DNA of 64,000 nucleotides from Flavobacterium lotistagni (GTDB lineage Bacteria > Bacteroidota > Bacteroidia > Flavobacteriales > Flavobacteriaceae), in assembly GCF_011392125.1 (NCBI RefSeq), contig NZ_JAAJBU010000005.1, forward strand, positions 124,001 through 188,000. The letters are read 5' to 3'. Position 1 is the stretch's first letter. Each line of letters starts with the position of its first letter. The notes under the pieces were generated by a model. It made no database searches, was not told where the DNA came from, and saw only the letters and a list, made by a program, of their open reading frames with translations. Made by a program: the position numbers and the translations under genes. Positions 17,024 to 24,617 of the stretch are shown piece by piece.

Positions 17024-18190
17024 TTACTCCTTTATAATTTGAAACTTGGCCCGCTTGCTGCCTTCGTACATTTCATACTTCACCAATCGCGCTTCCAAAC
17101 TTCCGTTGTATAATTTGATTTTTCGCGACGGTTTGAGCCCGACGAACTTCAAAGCTTCTAAATTCGCCGTGATAAACCAAGCATTCGTTCCCGGATAATT
17201 TTGTTTTAAAGTATCGCCAATTTCTCGATAGAAACGCTCCATTTGAATATCCAGACGCTCACCATAAGGTGGATTGAACAAGATATGCAACGGGCCTTGG
17301 GTTTCTTTTTCAGTGTCGAAGAAATTGCGCTCGCTGATGGTGACATACTCATCGAGATTGGCATTCTTGATATTGTCTTTGGCTTTCTGCACGGCGCTCG
17401 GGGCTTTATCGTAGCCTTTAATCGTGTAGTGGAATTCCCGCACTTTTTTCAATAGCGAATCCATCACGATGTCGAAAAGTTCGTTGTCCCAGTCGTTCCA
17501 TTTCTCGAACGCGAATTCCTTGCGGTTGATGTTTGCCGGAATGTTACAAGCTATCATCGCTGCTTCGGCACAAATGGTTCCGCTGCCGCACATCGGATCT
17601 AAAAAATCACCTTGTCCGTTCCAGCCCGAAAGCAAAATCATTCCTGCAGCCAAAACTTCATTAATCGGGGCGATATTCGTTGCGGTGCGATAACCTCTGT
17701 GGTGCAACGATGCGCCTGAAGTATCTAGCGAAACTGAAACTTGATCACGGTCGATGTGAATATTGATGCGCAAATCCGGATAATCTTTATCGATGCTTGG
17801 TCTTTGCCCGGTTTTAGAACGAAACTGATCGACAATCGCATCTTTGCATTTTTGCGATACGAATTGCGAATGTTTGAAATAATCGGAATGTACCGTGGTA
17901 TCGATCACGAAAGTCTGATTCGAATTCATATACTGCGACCAGTTCATCCCGGAAATGCCTTTGTACAAGCCTGCTTCGTTGTTGGCCCTAAAGTGGTAAA
18001 TCGGCTTGAGGATTTTCAGCGCCGTTCTCAAAGACAGATTCGCTTTATACATGAAACCTTTATCTCCGCGGAAACTCACCATCCGTGTACCGAGTTGCAC
18101 GTCTTGCGCACCGAGTTGGCGAAGTTCCTGGGCCAGTATTTCTTCAAAACCGAAAAAGGTCTTGGCGATCATCTTAAAATTATTTTCCAT
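17024..18190 (-). CDS. THUMP-domain rRNA (guanine-N2)-methyltransferase, RlmL-like
   Basis: 388 residues with an N-terminal THUMP/ferredoxin-like RNA-binding part (to about 150) and a Rossmann methyltransferase domain. The SAM loop is FLDPMCGSGTICAEAAM and the catalytic motif is FNPPYGERL, a D/NPPY motif expected for N2-guanine methylation. It corresponds to the N-terminal half of E. coli RlmL (m2G2445 of 23S rRNA) and to the YpsC/Trm14 group, without the RlmK half. The exact RNA target cannot be decided from sequence. A divergent promoter pair separates it from the next gene. Confidence 0.85.
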   Translation of the reverse strand: MENNFKMIAKTFFGFEEILAQELRQLGAQDVQLGTRMVSFRGDKGFMYKANLSLRTALKILKPIYHFRANNEAGLYKGISGMNWSQYMNSNQTFVIDTTVHSDYFKHSQFVSQKCKDAIVDQFRSKTGQRPSIDKDYPDLRINIHIDRDQVSVSLDTSGASLHHRGYRTATNIAPINEVLAAGMILLSGWNGQGDFLDPMCGSGTICAEAAMIACNIPANINRKEFAFEKWNDWDNELFDIVMDSLLKKVREFHYTIKGYDKAPSAVQKAKDNIKNANLDEYVTISERNFFDTEKETQGPLHILFNPPYGERLDIQMERFYREIGDTLKQNYPGTNAWFITANLEALKFVGLKPSRKIKLYNGSLEARLVKYEMYEGSKRAKFQIIKE

Positions 18191-18210
18191 AGCAAAATCA
18201 AGTATCGGTG

Positions 18211-18229
18211 CAAAAATACACTAAATTTG
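18211..18229. promoter_or_regulatory. Overlapping divergent promoter elements
   Basis: TATTTTTG on the minus strand (18218-18211) faces the RlmL-like gene, and TAAATTTG on the plus strand (18222-18229) faces the methyltransferase at 18258. Both match TAnnTTTG and are 3 bp apart, so the two genes probably compete for polymerase. No convincing -33 TTG is seen on either side. Confidence 0.45.
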
Positions 18230-18257
18230 CACGCTCGATATTCAATGTGAAAGATTA

Positions 18258-19022
18258 ATGTCAAATTCCCAAAATCCGGATTCCCACAAAGAAAATAAGA
18301 CTTGCCCGAACTGGTTTGCCTCGTGGTTCGATTCGCCTTACTACCATATTTTGTACAAGGAACGCAATTACCGCGAAGCCCAGATTTTCATGGACAATCT
18401 CACGCATTATTTGAATTTGCCCGAACACGCCAAAGTGCTTGACTTGGCTTGCGGAAAAGGCCGGCACTCGATTTACCTGAACCAACTCGGCTTCGATGTA
18501 CTCGGCGTAGATTTATCTGAAAATAGCATCGCTACCGCCAACAAAAACGCCAACGATACTTTACACTTCAAGGTGCACGATATGCGCGAACCGTTCGAGG
18601 AAAAATTCGACGCGATTTTTAACTTGTTTACCAGTTTCGGCTATTTCGAATCCGACGACGACCATCTCAAAACACTCATCGCCATCAAAGAAAGCCTTTC
18701 CGAATACGGTTTCGGCGTGATTGATTTTATGAATGTTCCGAACGTACTAGAAAATCTGGTTCCTGAAGAAACTAAAACCGTTGACGGCATCGACTTCCAT
18801 ATCAAGCGTTTCCACATCGACGGGCATATTTACAAAGAAATCGACTTTGAAAACCAAGGTTGCACCTACCATTTCACCGAAAAAGTCCGCGCGTTTACCT
18901 TACAAGATTTTCAGGATTTGATGAACCAAGCCGGTATTTACCTGCTGGATATCTTCGGCGATTACAAACTCAAGAAATTCCACAAAACCGACAGCGAACG
19001 CCTGATCATGATTTTCAAGTAA
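18258..19022 (+). CDS. Class I SAM-dependent methyltransferase
   Basis: 254 residues. Motif I VLDLACGKGRHSIYLNQLG and acidic motif II VLGVDLSENSI near residues 60-90, then FDAIFNLFTSFGYF at the position of motif IV, identify a class I methyltransferase of the Methyltransf_25/11 type. The substrate is not evident; small molecules are more usual for this architecture. The stop codon overlaps the start of the ZIP transporter gene (TAATG), so the two are translationally coupled. Confidence 0.8.
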   Translation: MSNSQNPDSHKENKTCPNWFASWFDSPYYHILYKERNYREAQIFMDNLTHYLNLPEHAKVLDLACGKGRHSIYLNQLGFDVLGVDLSENSIATANKNANDTLHFKVHDMREPFEEKFDAIFNLFTSFGYFESDDDHLKTLIAIKESLSEYGFGVIDFMNVPNVLENLVPEETKTVDGIDFHIKRFHIDGHIYKEIDFENQGCTYHFTEKVRAFTLQDFQDLMNQAGIYLLDIFGDYKLKKFHKTDSERLIMIFK

Positions 19023-19690
19023 TGAATTACCTTCTGCCACTTTTATCGGTGCTTCTGGGCTATGGCATCGCGCTGTTTCTGCAACCCAAAAACAAAAAGA
19101 ACCTCAAGTTGCTCTTGGCCTTTAGCGGTTCGTTTCTACTTTCGCTCACGGTGGTACATTTGCTGCCAGAAGTGTACGAGAGCCACTCCAATTCCATCGG
19201 TATTTTCATCATGATCGGAATCCTATTTCAAATCATATTAGAATTTTTCTCCAAAGGTGCCGAACACGGACACGTTCATGGCCACGAAACCATGGTGCAA
19301 ATTCCGTGGTTGTTGTTTATCAGTTTGTGTATTCATGCGTTTTTAGAAGGTTTGCCCGTGAGCCACCACCACCATTTGGCGCTCGGAATTGGCATTCATC
19401 ATTTGCCGATTGCGGTAATCTTAACCACATTTTTCATCAAAAGCCAACTCAACAAAAAAGCCATTTTCGCCTTCATGCTGACCTTTGCACTGATGACGCC
19501 GTTGGGCACTTTCCTAGCCGATGCCTTGCCCATGGTAAATACTTACTACACCGAAATCACGGCCATTGTGATCGGAATTCTATTCCACATTTCCTCCACG
19601 ATCATTTTCGAGAGCAGCGAAGGCCACAAGTTCAATATCGCCAAGATCTCGATGATTATACTCGGGGTCGCTTTGGCTTATTTTATTTAG
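19022..19690 (+). CDS. ZIP-family divalent metal transporter
   Basis: 222 residues from the ATG that overlaps the previous stop. About seven or eight hydrophobic segments are visible. A histidine-rich loop (HGHVHGHE) lies near residues 82-90, and the two ZIP metal-site helices are visible as IHAFLEGLPV and IGIHHLPIAV. ZIP proteins move zinc or iron into the cytoplasm. It is shorter than typical E. coli ZupT but in range for bacterial GufA-like members. Metal preference is not readable. The non-coding tandem array begins just downstream. Confidence 0.85.
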   Translation: MNYLLPLLSVLLGYGIALFLQPKNKKNLKLLLAFSGSFLLSLTVVHLLPEVYESHSNSIGIFIMIGILFQIILEFFSKGAEHGHVHGHETMVQIPWLLFISLCIHAFLEGLPVSHHHHLALGIGIHHLPIAVILTTFFIKSQLNKKAIFAFMLTFALMTPLGTFLADALPMVNTYYTEITAIVIGILFHISSTIIFESSEGHKFNIAKISMIILGVALAYFI

Positions 19691-19691
19691 G

Positions 19692-19765
19692 GCGTGACCA
19701 CAAGGGTCGGGCTATTCACTGCAAGTCCTCGCAGGCTGCGGGCTTTCCGTTGCTATCCCTCACGC
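19692..19765 (-). repeat. Intergenic palindromic element A
   Basis: On the minus strand this reads GATAGCAACGGAAAGCCCGC, then a short hairpin CGCAG-C-CTGCG, then AGGACTTGCAGTGAATAGC. It is the same family as the elements at 38875-38950 and, on the minus strand, 63698-63771. Confidence 0.6.
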
Positions 19766-19822
19766 ACAACAGTTGTCGGTTGTGGGTAACTTCCCCAAAG
19801 ATGAACGTCTTAAACTTGTAAA

Positions 19823-20465
19823 AATCTTTGCGGCTCTGCGCCTTTGCGAGCAAATTTCATTACTTGATTAGCAGTCAGCTTTTAGCGTTCAGCACTTTTT
19901 GCGAATCACTTAGTTGTAGACTTGTTTGTTGGCAACAAAAATCTTTGCGGCTCTGCGCCTTTGCGAGCAAATTCCCCTACTTGATTAGCAGTCAGCTTTT
20001 AGCGTTCAGCACTTTTTGCGAATCACTTAGTTGTAGACTTGTTTGTTGGCAACAAAAATCTTTGCGGCTCTGCGCCTTTGCGAACAAATTTCATTACTTG
20101 ATTAGCAGTCAGCTTTTAGCGTTCAGCACTTTTTGCGAATCACTTAGTTTTAGCCTTGTTTGTTAGCAACAAAATCTTTGCGTCTCTGCGCCTTTGCGAG
20201 CAAATTTCATTACTTGATTAGCAGTCAGCTTTTAGCGTTCAGCAGTTAGCACTTTTTTAGCGAATCATTTTAGTTTTAGACTTATTTGTTGGCAATAAAA
20301 ATCTTGGCGTCTCTGCGTCTTTGCGAGCAAATTTCCTTACTTGACTAGCAGTCAGCTTATAGCGTTCAGTAGTTAGCACTTTTTTAGCGAATCATTTTAG
20401 TTTTAGACTTATTTGTTGGCAATAAAAATCTTGGCGTCTCTGCGTCTTTGCGAGCAAATTTCCCT
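19823..20465. repeat. Six-copy non-coding tandem array, unit 116-127 bp
   Basis: Units begin at 19823, 19940, 20057, 20173, 20300 and 20427 (the last truncated after about 35 bp). Each starts with a TCTTTGCGnCTCTGCGnCTTTGCGAGC core and contains GATTAGCAGTCAGCTTTTAGCG. Spacing is 117, 117, 116, 127 and 127 bp, so units 1-3 and units 4-6 form two subfamilies. The whole gap 19691-20521 holds only this array, element A and a short AAC-rich repeat before murQ. Because 117 is a multiple of three, a frame stays open through three copies (19828-20166), but nothing suggests it is translated. Confidence 0.85.
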
Positions 20466-20521
20466 ATTTTTGAAGCTCTAGAGGCTTTCCAACAATCAAC
20501 AATCAACAACCAACAACCAAA

Positions 20522-21340
20522 ATGTCCTTCACCAAAACCACCGAACAATCCTCCAAATACGAATCGCTCGAGAAAATGCCCCTCACCGATTTGCTCGCCA
20601 ACATCAACCGCGAAGACCAAACCGTGCCATTGGCGGTAGAAAAAGCGTTGCCGCAAATTGAGAAACTCGTCGAGGCCGTGGTTGTGAAAATGAAACTCGG
20701 TGGCCGGTTGTTCTACATCGGCGCCGGAACTTCAGGCCGTTTGGGAATTGTTGACGCTTCCGAATGTCCGCCAACTTTTGGTGTTCCATTCGATTTAGTA
20801 AATGGAATCATTGCCGGTGGCGATCAAGCCATCCGCCGCGCTGTTGAAAATGCCGAAGACAATACCACACAAGCCTGGCTCGATTTACAAGAACACCAGA
20901 TCACAAGTAAAGACGTTGTCATCGGAATTGCGGCTTCAGGAACCACGCCTTACGTCATCGGCGGATTGGAAAAATGCAACAAAAACGGAATAATCACCGG
21001 CGGTATTACTTGCAATGCAGGAAGCCCATTAGCACTTACGGCAAAATTCCCAATTGAAGTAGTCGTCGGGCCGGAATTCGTTACCGGAAGTTCGCGCATG
21101 AAAGCCGGCACCGCGCAGAAACTCGTACTCAACATGATTTCTACCGCCACGATGATCCAACTCGGGCGTGTGAAAGGCAACAAAATGGTCGATATGCAAC
21201 TCAGCAACAACAAACTCGTCGACCGCGGCGTGAAAATGATTATGGGCGAAATTGCCATTTCCTATGAAGAAGCTTCGAGCTTATTGCAACAACACGGCAG
21301 CGTGCGTAAAGCAGTAGATGCTTATCTCAAGAATTCCTGA
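20522..21340 (+). CDS. murQ: N-acetylmuramic acid 6-phosphate etherase
   Basis: 272 residues. The SIS-domain signature FYIGAGTSGRLGIVDASECPPTFG lies near residues 63-87, and PEFVTGSSRMKAGTAQKLVLNM near 180-200 is the family's second signature. MurQ cleaves the lactyl ether of MurNAc-6-phosphate, giving GlcNAc-6-phosphate and D-lactate during peptidoglycan recycling. It is about 25 residues shorter than the E. coli protein, as in other Bacteroidetes. Its stop overlaps the next start by one base (TGATG), heading a run of coupled small genes. No anmK or nagA is in view. Confidence 0.93.
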   Translation: MSFTKTTEQSSKYESLEKMPLTDLLANINREDQTVPLAVEKALPQIEKLVEAVVVKMKLGGRLFYIGAGTSGRLGIVDASECPPTFGVPFDLVNGIIAGGDQAIRRAVENAEDNTTQAWLDLQEHQITSKDVVIGIAASGTTPYVIGGLEKCNKNGIITGGITCNAGSPLALTAKFPIEVVVGPEFVTGSSRMKAGTAQKLVLNMISTATMIQLGRVKGNKMVDMQLSNNKLVDRGVKMIMGEIAISYEEASSLLQQHGSVRKAVDAYLKNS

Positions 21341-21639
21341 TGTTTTGGTTCTATAGCTTGCTGGCACTAATTCCGGTGATGTTTATTTGGAGCGGCTACT
21401 CGTTGCGCAAACAAAATTGGTTTCGCCTTTACTTACTTGTTAATACCGCTTTTTTCGCCCTTTATTTTTTGGGCATTTTCTTTACCCCTTTGGAATTTTT
21501 CGAGCAAGATCCGTATGGCTTGAAAAAAATATTTTTATTCTTGTACATTCTGCTGGTTCATGCCTTAGGATGTTTTACTTTTGCGTTATACCACCACTAC
21601 AAATCAAAAAATGGCAGTCGACAAAGAAGTTCTCAATAA
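21340..21639 (+). CDS. Small membrane protein of unknown family
   Basis: 99 residues with three hydrophobic segments at about 2-18, 29-49 and 66-86, and a basic tail. Its ATG overlaps the stop of murQ and its own end overlaps the start of the next gene by 29 bp, so it is very likely translated as part of the murQ operon. I do not recognise the family. A link to cell-wall recycling is only suggested by position. Confidence 0.6.
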   Translation: MFWFYSLLALIPVMFIWSGYSLRKQNWFRLYLLVNTAFFALYFLGIFFTPLEFFEQDPYGLKKIFLFLYILLVHALGCFTFALYHHYKSKNGSRQRSSQ

Positions 21640-21841
21640 AGCAATCCGAAATCTGGCTTGGGCTTTACCGCTCATGTTCATTGGGCCGTCGGTGATTTAT
21701 AACGCCTTCATCAACAAGCAGAATGTGTGGCATTATTTGGTACTTGCCATCGGAATTGTAATCAGTCTGGGCGCTGTATTCTTGCTTTTTAAAGGCGTAC
21801 AACTCATTGTAAAAAGTTTATTTGACGGCAACGACGATTAA
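21611..21841 (+). CDS. DUF6095 family membrane protein
   Basis: 76 residues starting MAVDKEVLNKAI at 21611. Two hydrophobic segments are visible, at about 14-32 and 40-62. The short amphipathic start, LAWALPLMFIGPSVIYNAF and a final acidic DGNDD match the DUF6095 pattern known from flavobacteria. Start and stop both overlap neighbouring genes (TAATG at the end), so translation is coupled. Function is unknown. Confidence 0.7.
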   Translation: MAVDKEVLNKAIRNLAWALPLMFIGPSVIYNAFINKQNVWHYLVLAIGIVISLGAVFLLFKGVQLIVKSLFDGNDD

Positions 21842-22416
21842 TGATGGACGAATTGATTCACATCCACAAAACTTTTGATAAAGTGGTGCTCATGGGCAGC
21901 GAACTCCGCCATCGCGAGTTTGAAGGCTGCGTGTTCAATCAATGTGATTTTTCCAACAGCGATTTTTCTGGCAATACTTTCTCTGAGTGCGAATTCATCG
22001 ATTGTAACCTTTCGATGCTATTGCTTGGCCAAACCAGCTTGCAAGATGTGAGTTTTAGGAATTGCAAGTTGCTCGGCATACAATTCCAGCATTGCAATGA
22101 TTTTCTGTTTGAAGTGAGCTTTGAGCAATGTGCGCTCGACTACGCTTCGTTTGCCCACAAGAAAATGCCCAAAACCAAATTCATTAATTGTTCGATGAAA
22201 GAAACGGTGTTCGTAGGAACGAATTTAACACAAGCCTTTTTCGACCAATGTAATCTGGAAAACGCAGTGTTCAACGAAACCCAGCTCGCCGAAGCAGATT
22301 TCACCACGGCGATAAACTACAAAATCGATCCGCAGTACAACCCGATGAAAAAAGCAAAATTTTCAACTTCGGGCATTTTGGGATTGCTGAGCCAATACGA
22401 TATTAAAATAGAATAA
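21841..22416 (+). CDS. Pentapeptide-repeat protein (Qnr/MfpA-like fold)
   Basis: 191 residues, or 190 if the second ATG is used. Residues 25-155 show A(D/N)LxX-type pentapeptides with a strong F/C bias (FNQCDFSNSDFSGNTFSECEF, split over several coils), which fold as a right-handed quadrilateral beta-helix. The length, a break near the middle and a C-terminal tail resemble Qnr and MfpA DNA mimics that protect gyrase. Many pentapeptide proteins have other or no known roles, so a gyrase link is only a possibility. It is part of the overlapping murQ gene run. Confidence 0.8.
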   Translation: MMDELIHIHKTFDKVVLMGSELRHREFEGCVFNQCDFSNSDFSGNTFSECEFIDCNLSMLLLGQTSLQDVSFRNCKLLGIQFQHCNDFLFEVSFEQCALDYASFAHKKMPKTKFINCSMKETVFVGTNLTQAFFDQCNLENAVFNETQLAEADFTTAINYKIDPQYNPMKKAKFSTSGILGLLSQYDIKIE

Positions 22417-22417
22417 C

Positions 22418-22993
22418 ATGGAAACTACTGCCGCTTATCTGGAAAGTGTTAAGAAACAATTCCGGTATTACAAAATGCTTGGCGAAAAAGCCATGACACA
22501 ACTCGAACCGGAGCAATTGTTTGTGATGACCAACGAAGACACCAACAGCATCGCCACCATTGTAAAACACCTCTCGGGCAATATGCTTTCGCGCTGGACC
22601 GACTTTTTAAACACCGACGGAGAAAAAGAATGGCGCCACCGCGACGGGGAATTCGAGAACGATTTACAGACCAAAGAGCAGGTTATTGAATGCTGGGAAA
22701 AAGGCTGGACTTGTTTTTTAGCCGCGCTCGATAGTTTGCAACCGGAACAGCTTTCGCAGATTATTTACATCCGCAACGAAGGCCATACAGTGATTGAGGC
22801 GATTAATCGACAATTGGCACATTATCCATATCATATTGGGCAAATGGTGTTTTATGCCAAGCAGCTCAAAGCCGAACCTTGGAATAGTTTGTCGATTCCG
22901 AGGAATGCTTCTAATAGCTACAATGCCGATAAATTTGCCAAAGACAAAAGCATCAAGAATTTCACCGACGACGAGTTGAACCGTTTGAAATGA
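22418..22993 (+). CDS. DUF1572 / DinB-superfamily protein
   Basis: 191 residues, all-helical in appearance, with conserved histidines in IVKHLSGNM near residue 50 and AHYPYHIGQM near 128-137, positions that bind metal in the DinB/YfiT four-helix bundle. DUF1572 proteins are small cytoplasmic members, some of which act as thiol-dependent enzymes, but none is assigned here. It starts 1 bp after the previous stop and closes the operon. A long hairpin follows immediately downstream. Confidence 0.8.
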   Translation: METTAAYLESVKKQFRYYKMLGEKAMTQLEPEQLFVMTNEDTNSIATIVKHLSGNMLSRWTDFLNTDGEKEWRHRDGEFENDLQTKEQVIECWEKGWTCFLAALDSLQPEQLSQIIYIRNEGHTVIEAINRQLAHYPYHIGQMVFYAKQLKAEPWNSLSIPRNASNSYNADKFAKDKSIKNFTDDELNRLK

Positions 22994-23000
22994 CAGTTTT

Positions 23001-23064
23001 TCTTTGCGACTCTGCGTCTTTGCGAGCTATTCTTTTCTCACGCGAAGACGCAGAGGCGCGAAGG
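23001..23064. repeat. Inverted copy of the array core word; 24-bp imperfect hairpin
   Basis: Bases 23001-23024 (TCTTTGCGACTCTGCGTCTT then TGCG) and 23041-23064 are inverted copies with four mismatches, enclosing a 16-base loop. The word is the same core that opens each unit of the array at 19823-20465. It lies directly behind the murQ-DUF1572 operon and could act as an mRNA 3' end structure, but lacks a clear T tract. Confidence 0.65.
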
Positions 23065-23095
23065 TAGAAGACGAAATATGAATTGATAAAAAAAT

Positions 23096-23171
23096 GCCTA
23101 GCCCGGATAGCAGCGACATCCTTTTGCAGAGCACAGCGGCGCAAAAGATATAGCGGATAGCCGGAAAAAGC
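23096..23171 (+). repeat. Intergenic palindromic element B
   Basis: Conserved ends CCCGGATAGCAGCGACATCC and GATATAGCGGATAGCCGGAA flank an inner stem CTTTTGC/GCAAAAG around an 11-base loop. Same family as element C, in which the inner stem is different but still complementary. Confidence 0.7.
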
Positions 23172-23180
23172 TTCAAAAAA

Positions 23181-23552
23181 ATGAACAAAATACTATTACT
23201 TTCTTTACTTACATTGGTTTCGTGCTACAACCCGCAGCGCAATTGCAAGGATTTCAAAACCGGAACATTCCGCTCTGAGATTGAGATTAACGGCGTGAAA
23301 CATACCACCATTTCAGTGCGTACTGATTCGTTAGTGATTGAAACTTATAAAGGCAAAACCGACACCGCGACCATCCGCTGGGTGAACGATTGCGAATACG
23401 TGCTGCGCAAACTGCACCCAAAAACCATGGCCGAAGAAAAGGCGATTTCGATAAAAATTTTGACTACCTCGGAAAAATCGTATACTTTTGAATTCGGTGC
23501 CGTAGGAAATGACGAGAAACAACGCGGCACCGCTTATTTAATGAATAATTAA
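23181..23552 (+). CDS. Small flavobacterial lipoprotein of unknown function
   Basis: 123 residues with a lipoprotein signal (LLSLLTLVSC, lipidated cysteine at about 15) and a beta-rich body containing RNCKDFKTGTF, RWVNDCEYVLRKL and YTFEFGAVGNDEKQRGTAYL. Homologues are common in flavobacteria and, as I recall, often carry the name 'DNA topoisomerase IV'. Nothing in the sequence supports that, although true parC and parE genes lie 1-6 kb away. It precedes terC by 19 bp and may be co-transcribed. Confidence 0.7.
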   Translation: MNKILLLSLLTLVSCYNPQRNCKDFKTGTFRSEIEINGVKHTTISVRTDSLVIETYKGKTDTATIRWVNDCEYVLRKLHPKTMAEEKAISIKILTTSEKSYTFEFGAVGNDEKQRGTAYLMNN

Positions 23553-23571
23553 TAGTTAATAATGAATAATT

Positions 23572-24426
23572 ATGTTTGAGATATTGGCCAACCCGGATGC
23601 TTGGATTGCTTTACTAACGCTGACTTTTTTGGAGATTATTCTCGGGATTGACAATATTGTTTTTCTATCAATCGTTTCAGGCAAACTCGCTGCGGAAGAC
23701 CAACCCAAAGCCCGAAGAATAGGACTTTCGCTCGCTATGGCTTTCCGGATTATTTTGCTGTTCGGGATTACTTGGGTTTTAGGATTACAAGATACTATTG
23801 CCAGTGTGGATTGGGGTTGGTTCTCGGCACATATTACCGGACAGAGCATTATTATTTTCGCCGGCGGTTTGTTCTTGTTGTATAAAAGCGTCACGGAAAT
23901 CCATCATAAATTAGAAGGTGAAGAAGAAGGCACCAATGCCAAAGCCGGAAATACACTATCGAGTGCGATTATTCAGATTGCTTTGTTGAATTTGGTGTTT
24001 TCATTCGATAGTATTTTGACGGCGGTCGGGTTGATTTCGATGAAAGAAGCTCCGGAAGGTTTTGGCTATGCCGGTGCTCTAGAGATTATGATTCTTTCGG
24101 TGGTGATTTCGATTTTGATTATGATGGCTTTTGCCGGGCCGGTGAGCAAATTTGTAAACCAACACCCGACGATCCAAATTTTAGGGTTGTCTTTCCTAAT
24201 TTTGATTGGCGTAATGCTCGTAGTAGAAGGTTCGCATTTGGCGCATTTCTCATTTGGCGGAAGCGAAGTGACCAGTATTCCGAAAGGGTATTTGTACTTC
24301 ACGATTTTCTTCTCGCTGTTTGTGGAGTTCCTGAACCTGAAGATGCGCAAAACCAAGAATCCGGTCAAGTTGCACAACAATAAGATTCGCGACAAGAAAT
24401 TGGAAGACGGTGATTTATTGGATTAA
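23572..24426 (+). CDS. TerC family integral membrane protein
   Basis: 284 residues with about seven hydrophobic segments. TerC signature residues are visible in the first helix (FLEIILGIDNIVFLSIVSGKL) and in the fifth (LLNLVFSFDSILTAVGLI), each with the acidic residues thought to bind metal. A charged linker with GEEEG lies near residue 120. TerC/Alx/MeeY-type proteins are linked to manganese export and metallation of secreted proteins in other bacteria, and to tellurite resistance by name. The specific metal here is inferred only from the family. Confidence 0.88.
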   Translation: MFEILANPDAWIALLTLTFLEIILGIDNIVFLSIVSGKLAAEDQPKARRIGLSLAMAFRIILLFGITWVLGLQDTIASVDWGWFSAHITGQSIIIFAGGLFLLYKSVTEIHHKLEGEEEGTNAKAGNTLSSAIIQIALLNLVFSFDSILTAVGLISMKEAPEGFGYAGALEIMILSVVISILIMMAFAGPVSKFVNQHPTIQILGLSFLILIGVMLVVEGSHLAHFSFGGSEVTSIPKGYLYFTIFFSLFVEFLNLKMRKTKNPVKLHNNKIRDKKLEDGDLLD

Positions 24427-24445
24427 AAAAGAGCTAATTGAAAAC

Positions 24446-24474
24446 AAAAGCGTTGGATAATTTTCAGCGCTTTT
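24446..24474 (+). terminator. Weak terminator behind terC
   Basis: AAAAGCG (24446-24452) pairs with CGCTTTT (24468-24474) across a 15-base loop, followed by two more T. It is short, and the stronger hairpin 90 bp downstream may do most of the work. Confidence 0.45.
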
Positions 24475-24562
24475 TTGTATAAAATGGTGAGCCGTCAAGT
24501 GAAGAAAAAGCTGTTCAACCGTAAATCAATTGTTGCTACTTTACAATAAAATCAGCACCAAT

Positions 24563-24600
24563 AAAAAAGGCGCAGGGATTCATTTCTCTGCGCCTTTTTT
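24563..24600. terminator. Strong bidirectional terminator between terC and parC
   Basis: A perfect 13-bp stem (24563-24575 with 24588-24600, core GGCGCAG/CTGCGCC) with A6 and T6 flanks. It can stop transcription from both converging genes. Confidence 0.88.
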
Positions 24601-24617
24601 ATTGATATGGGTTGTTA

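Noticed and set aside
19828..20166. A 112-residue open frame across the tandem array, with a 39-residue repeated peptide
   Set aside because: It is open only because three units are exactly 117 bp; the next units shift the frame, there is no promoter or conserved start, and the composition is that of the repeat.
19823..20465. Possible CRISPR array
   Set aside because: The whole 117-127 bp unit is repeated with no unique spacers, repeats are far longer than CRISPR repeats and no cas genes are near.
21841..22416. Calling the pentapeptide protein a quinolone-resistance (Qnr) gene
   Set aside because: The fold pattern is similar, but no diagnostic loops were seen and chromosomal pentapeptide proteins have many roles.
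23181..23552. The name 'DNA topoisomerase IV' for the small lipoprotein
   Set aside because: The sequence has a lipoprotein signal and no topoisomerase motif; true parC and parE are at 24618-29290.
24484..24546. A 20-codon basic open frame between terC and parC
   Set aside because: Lies between two terminators, without promoter or conserved features.
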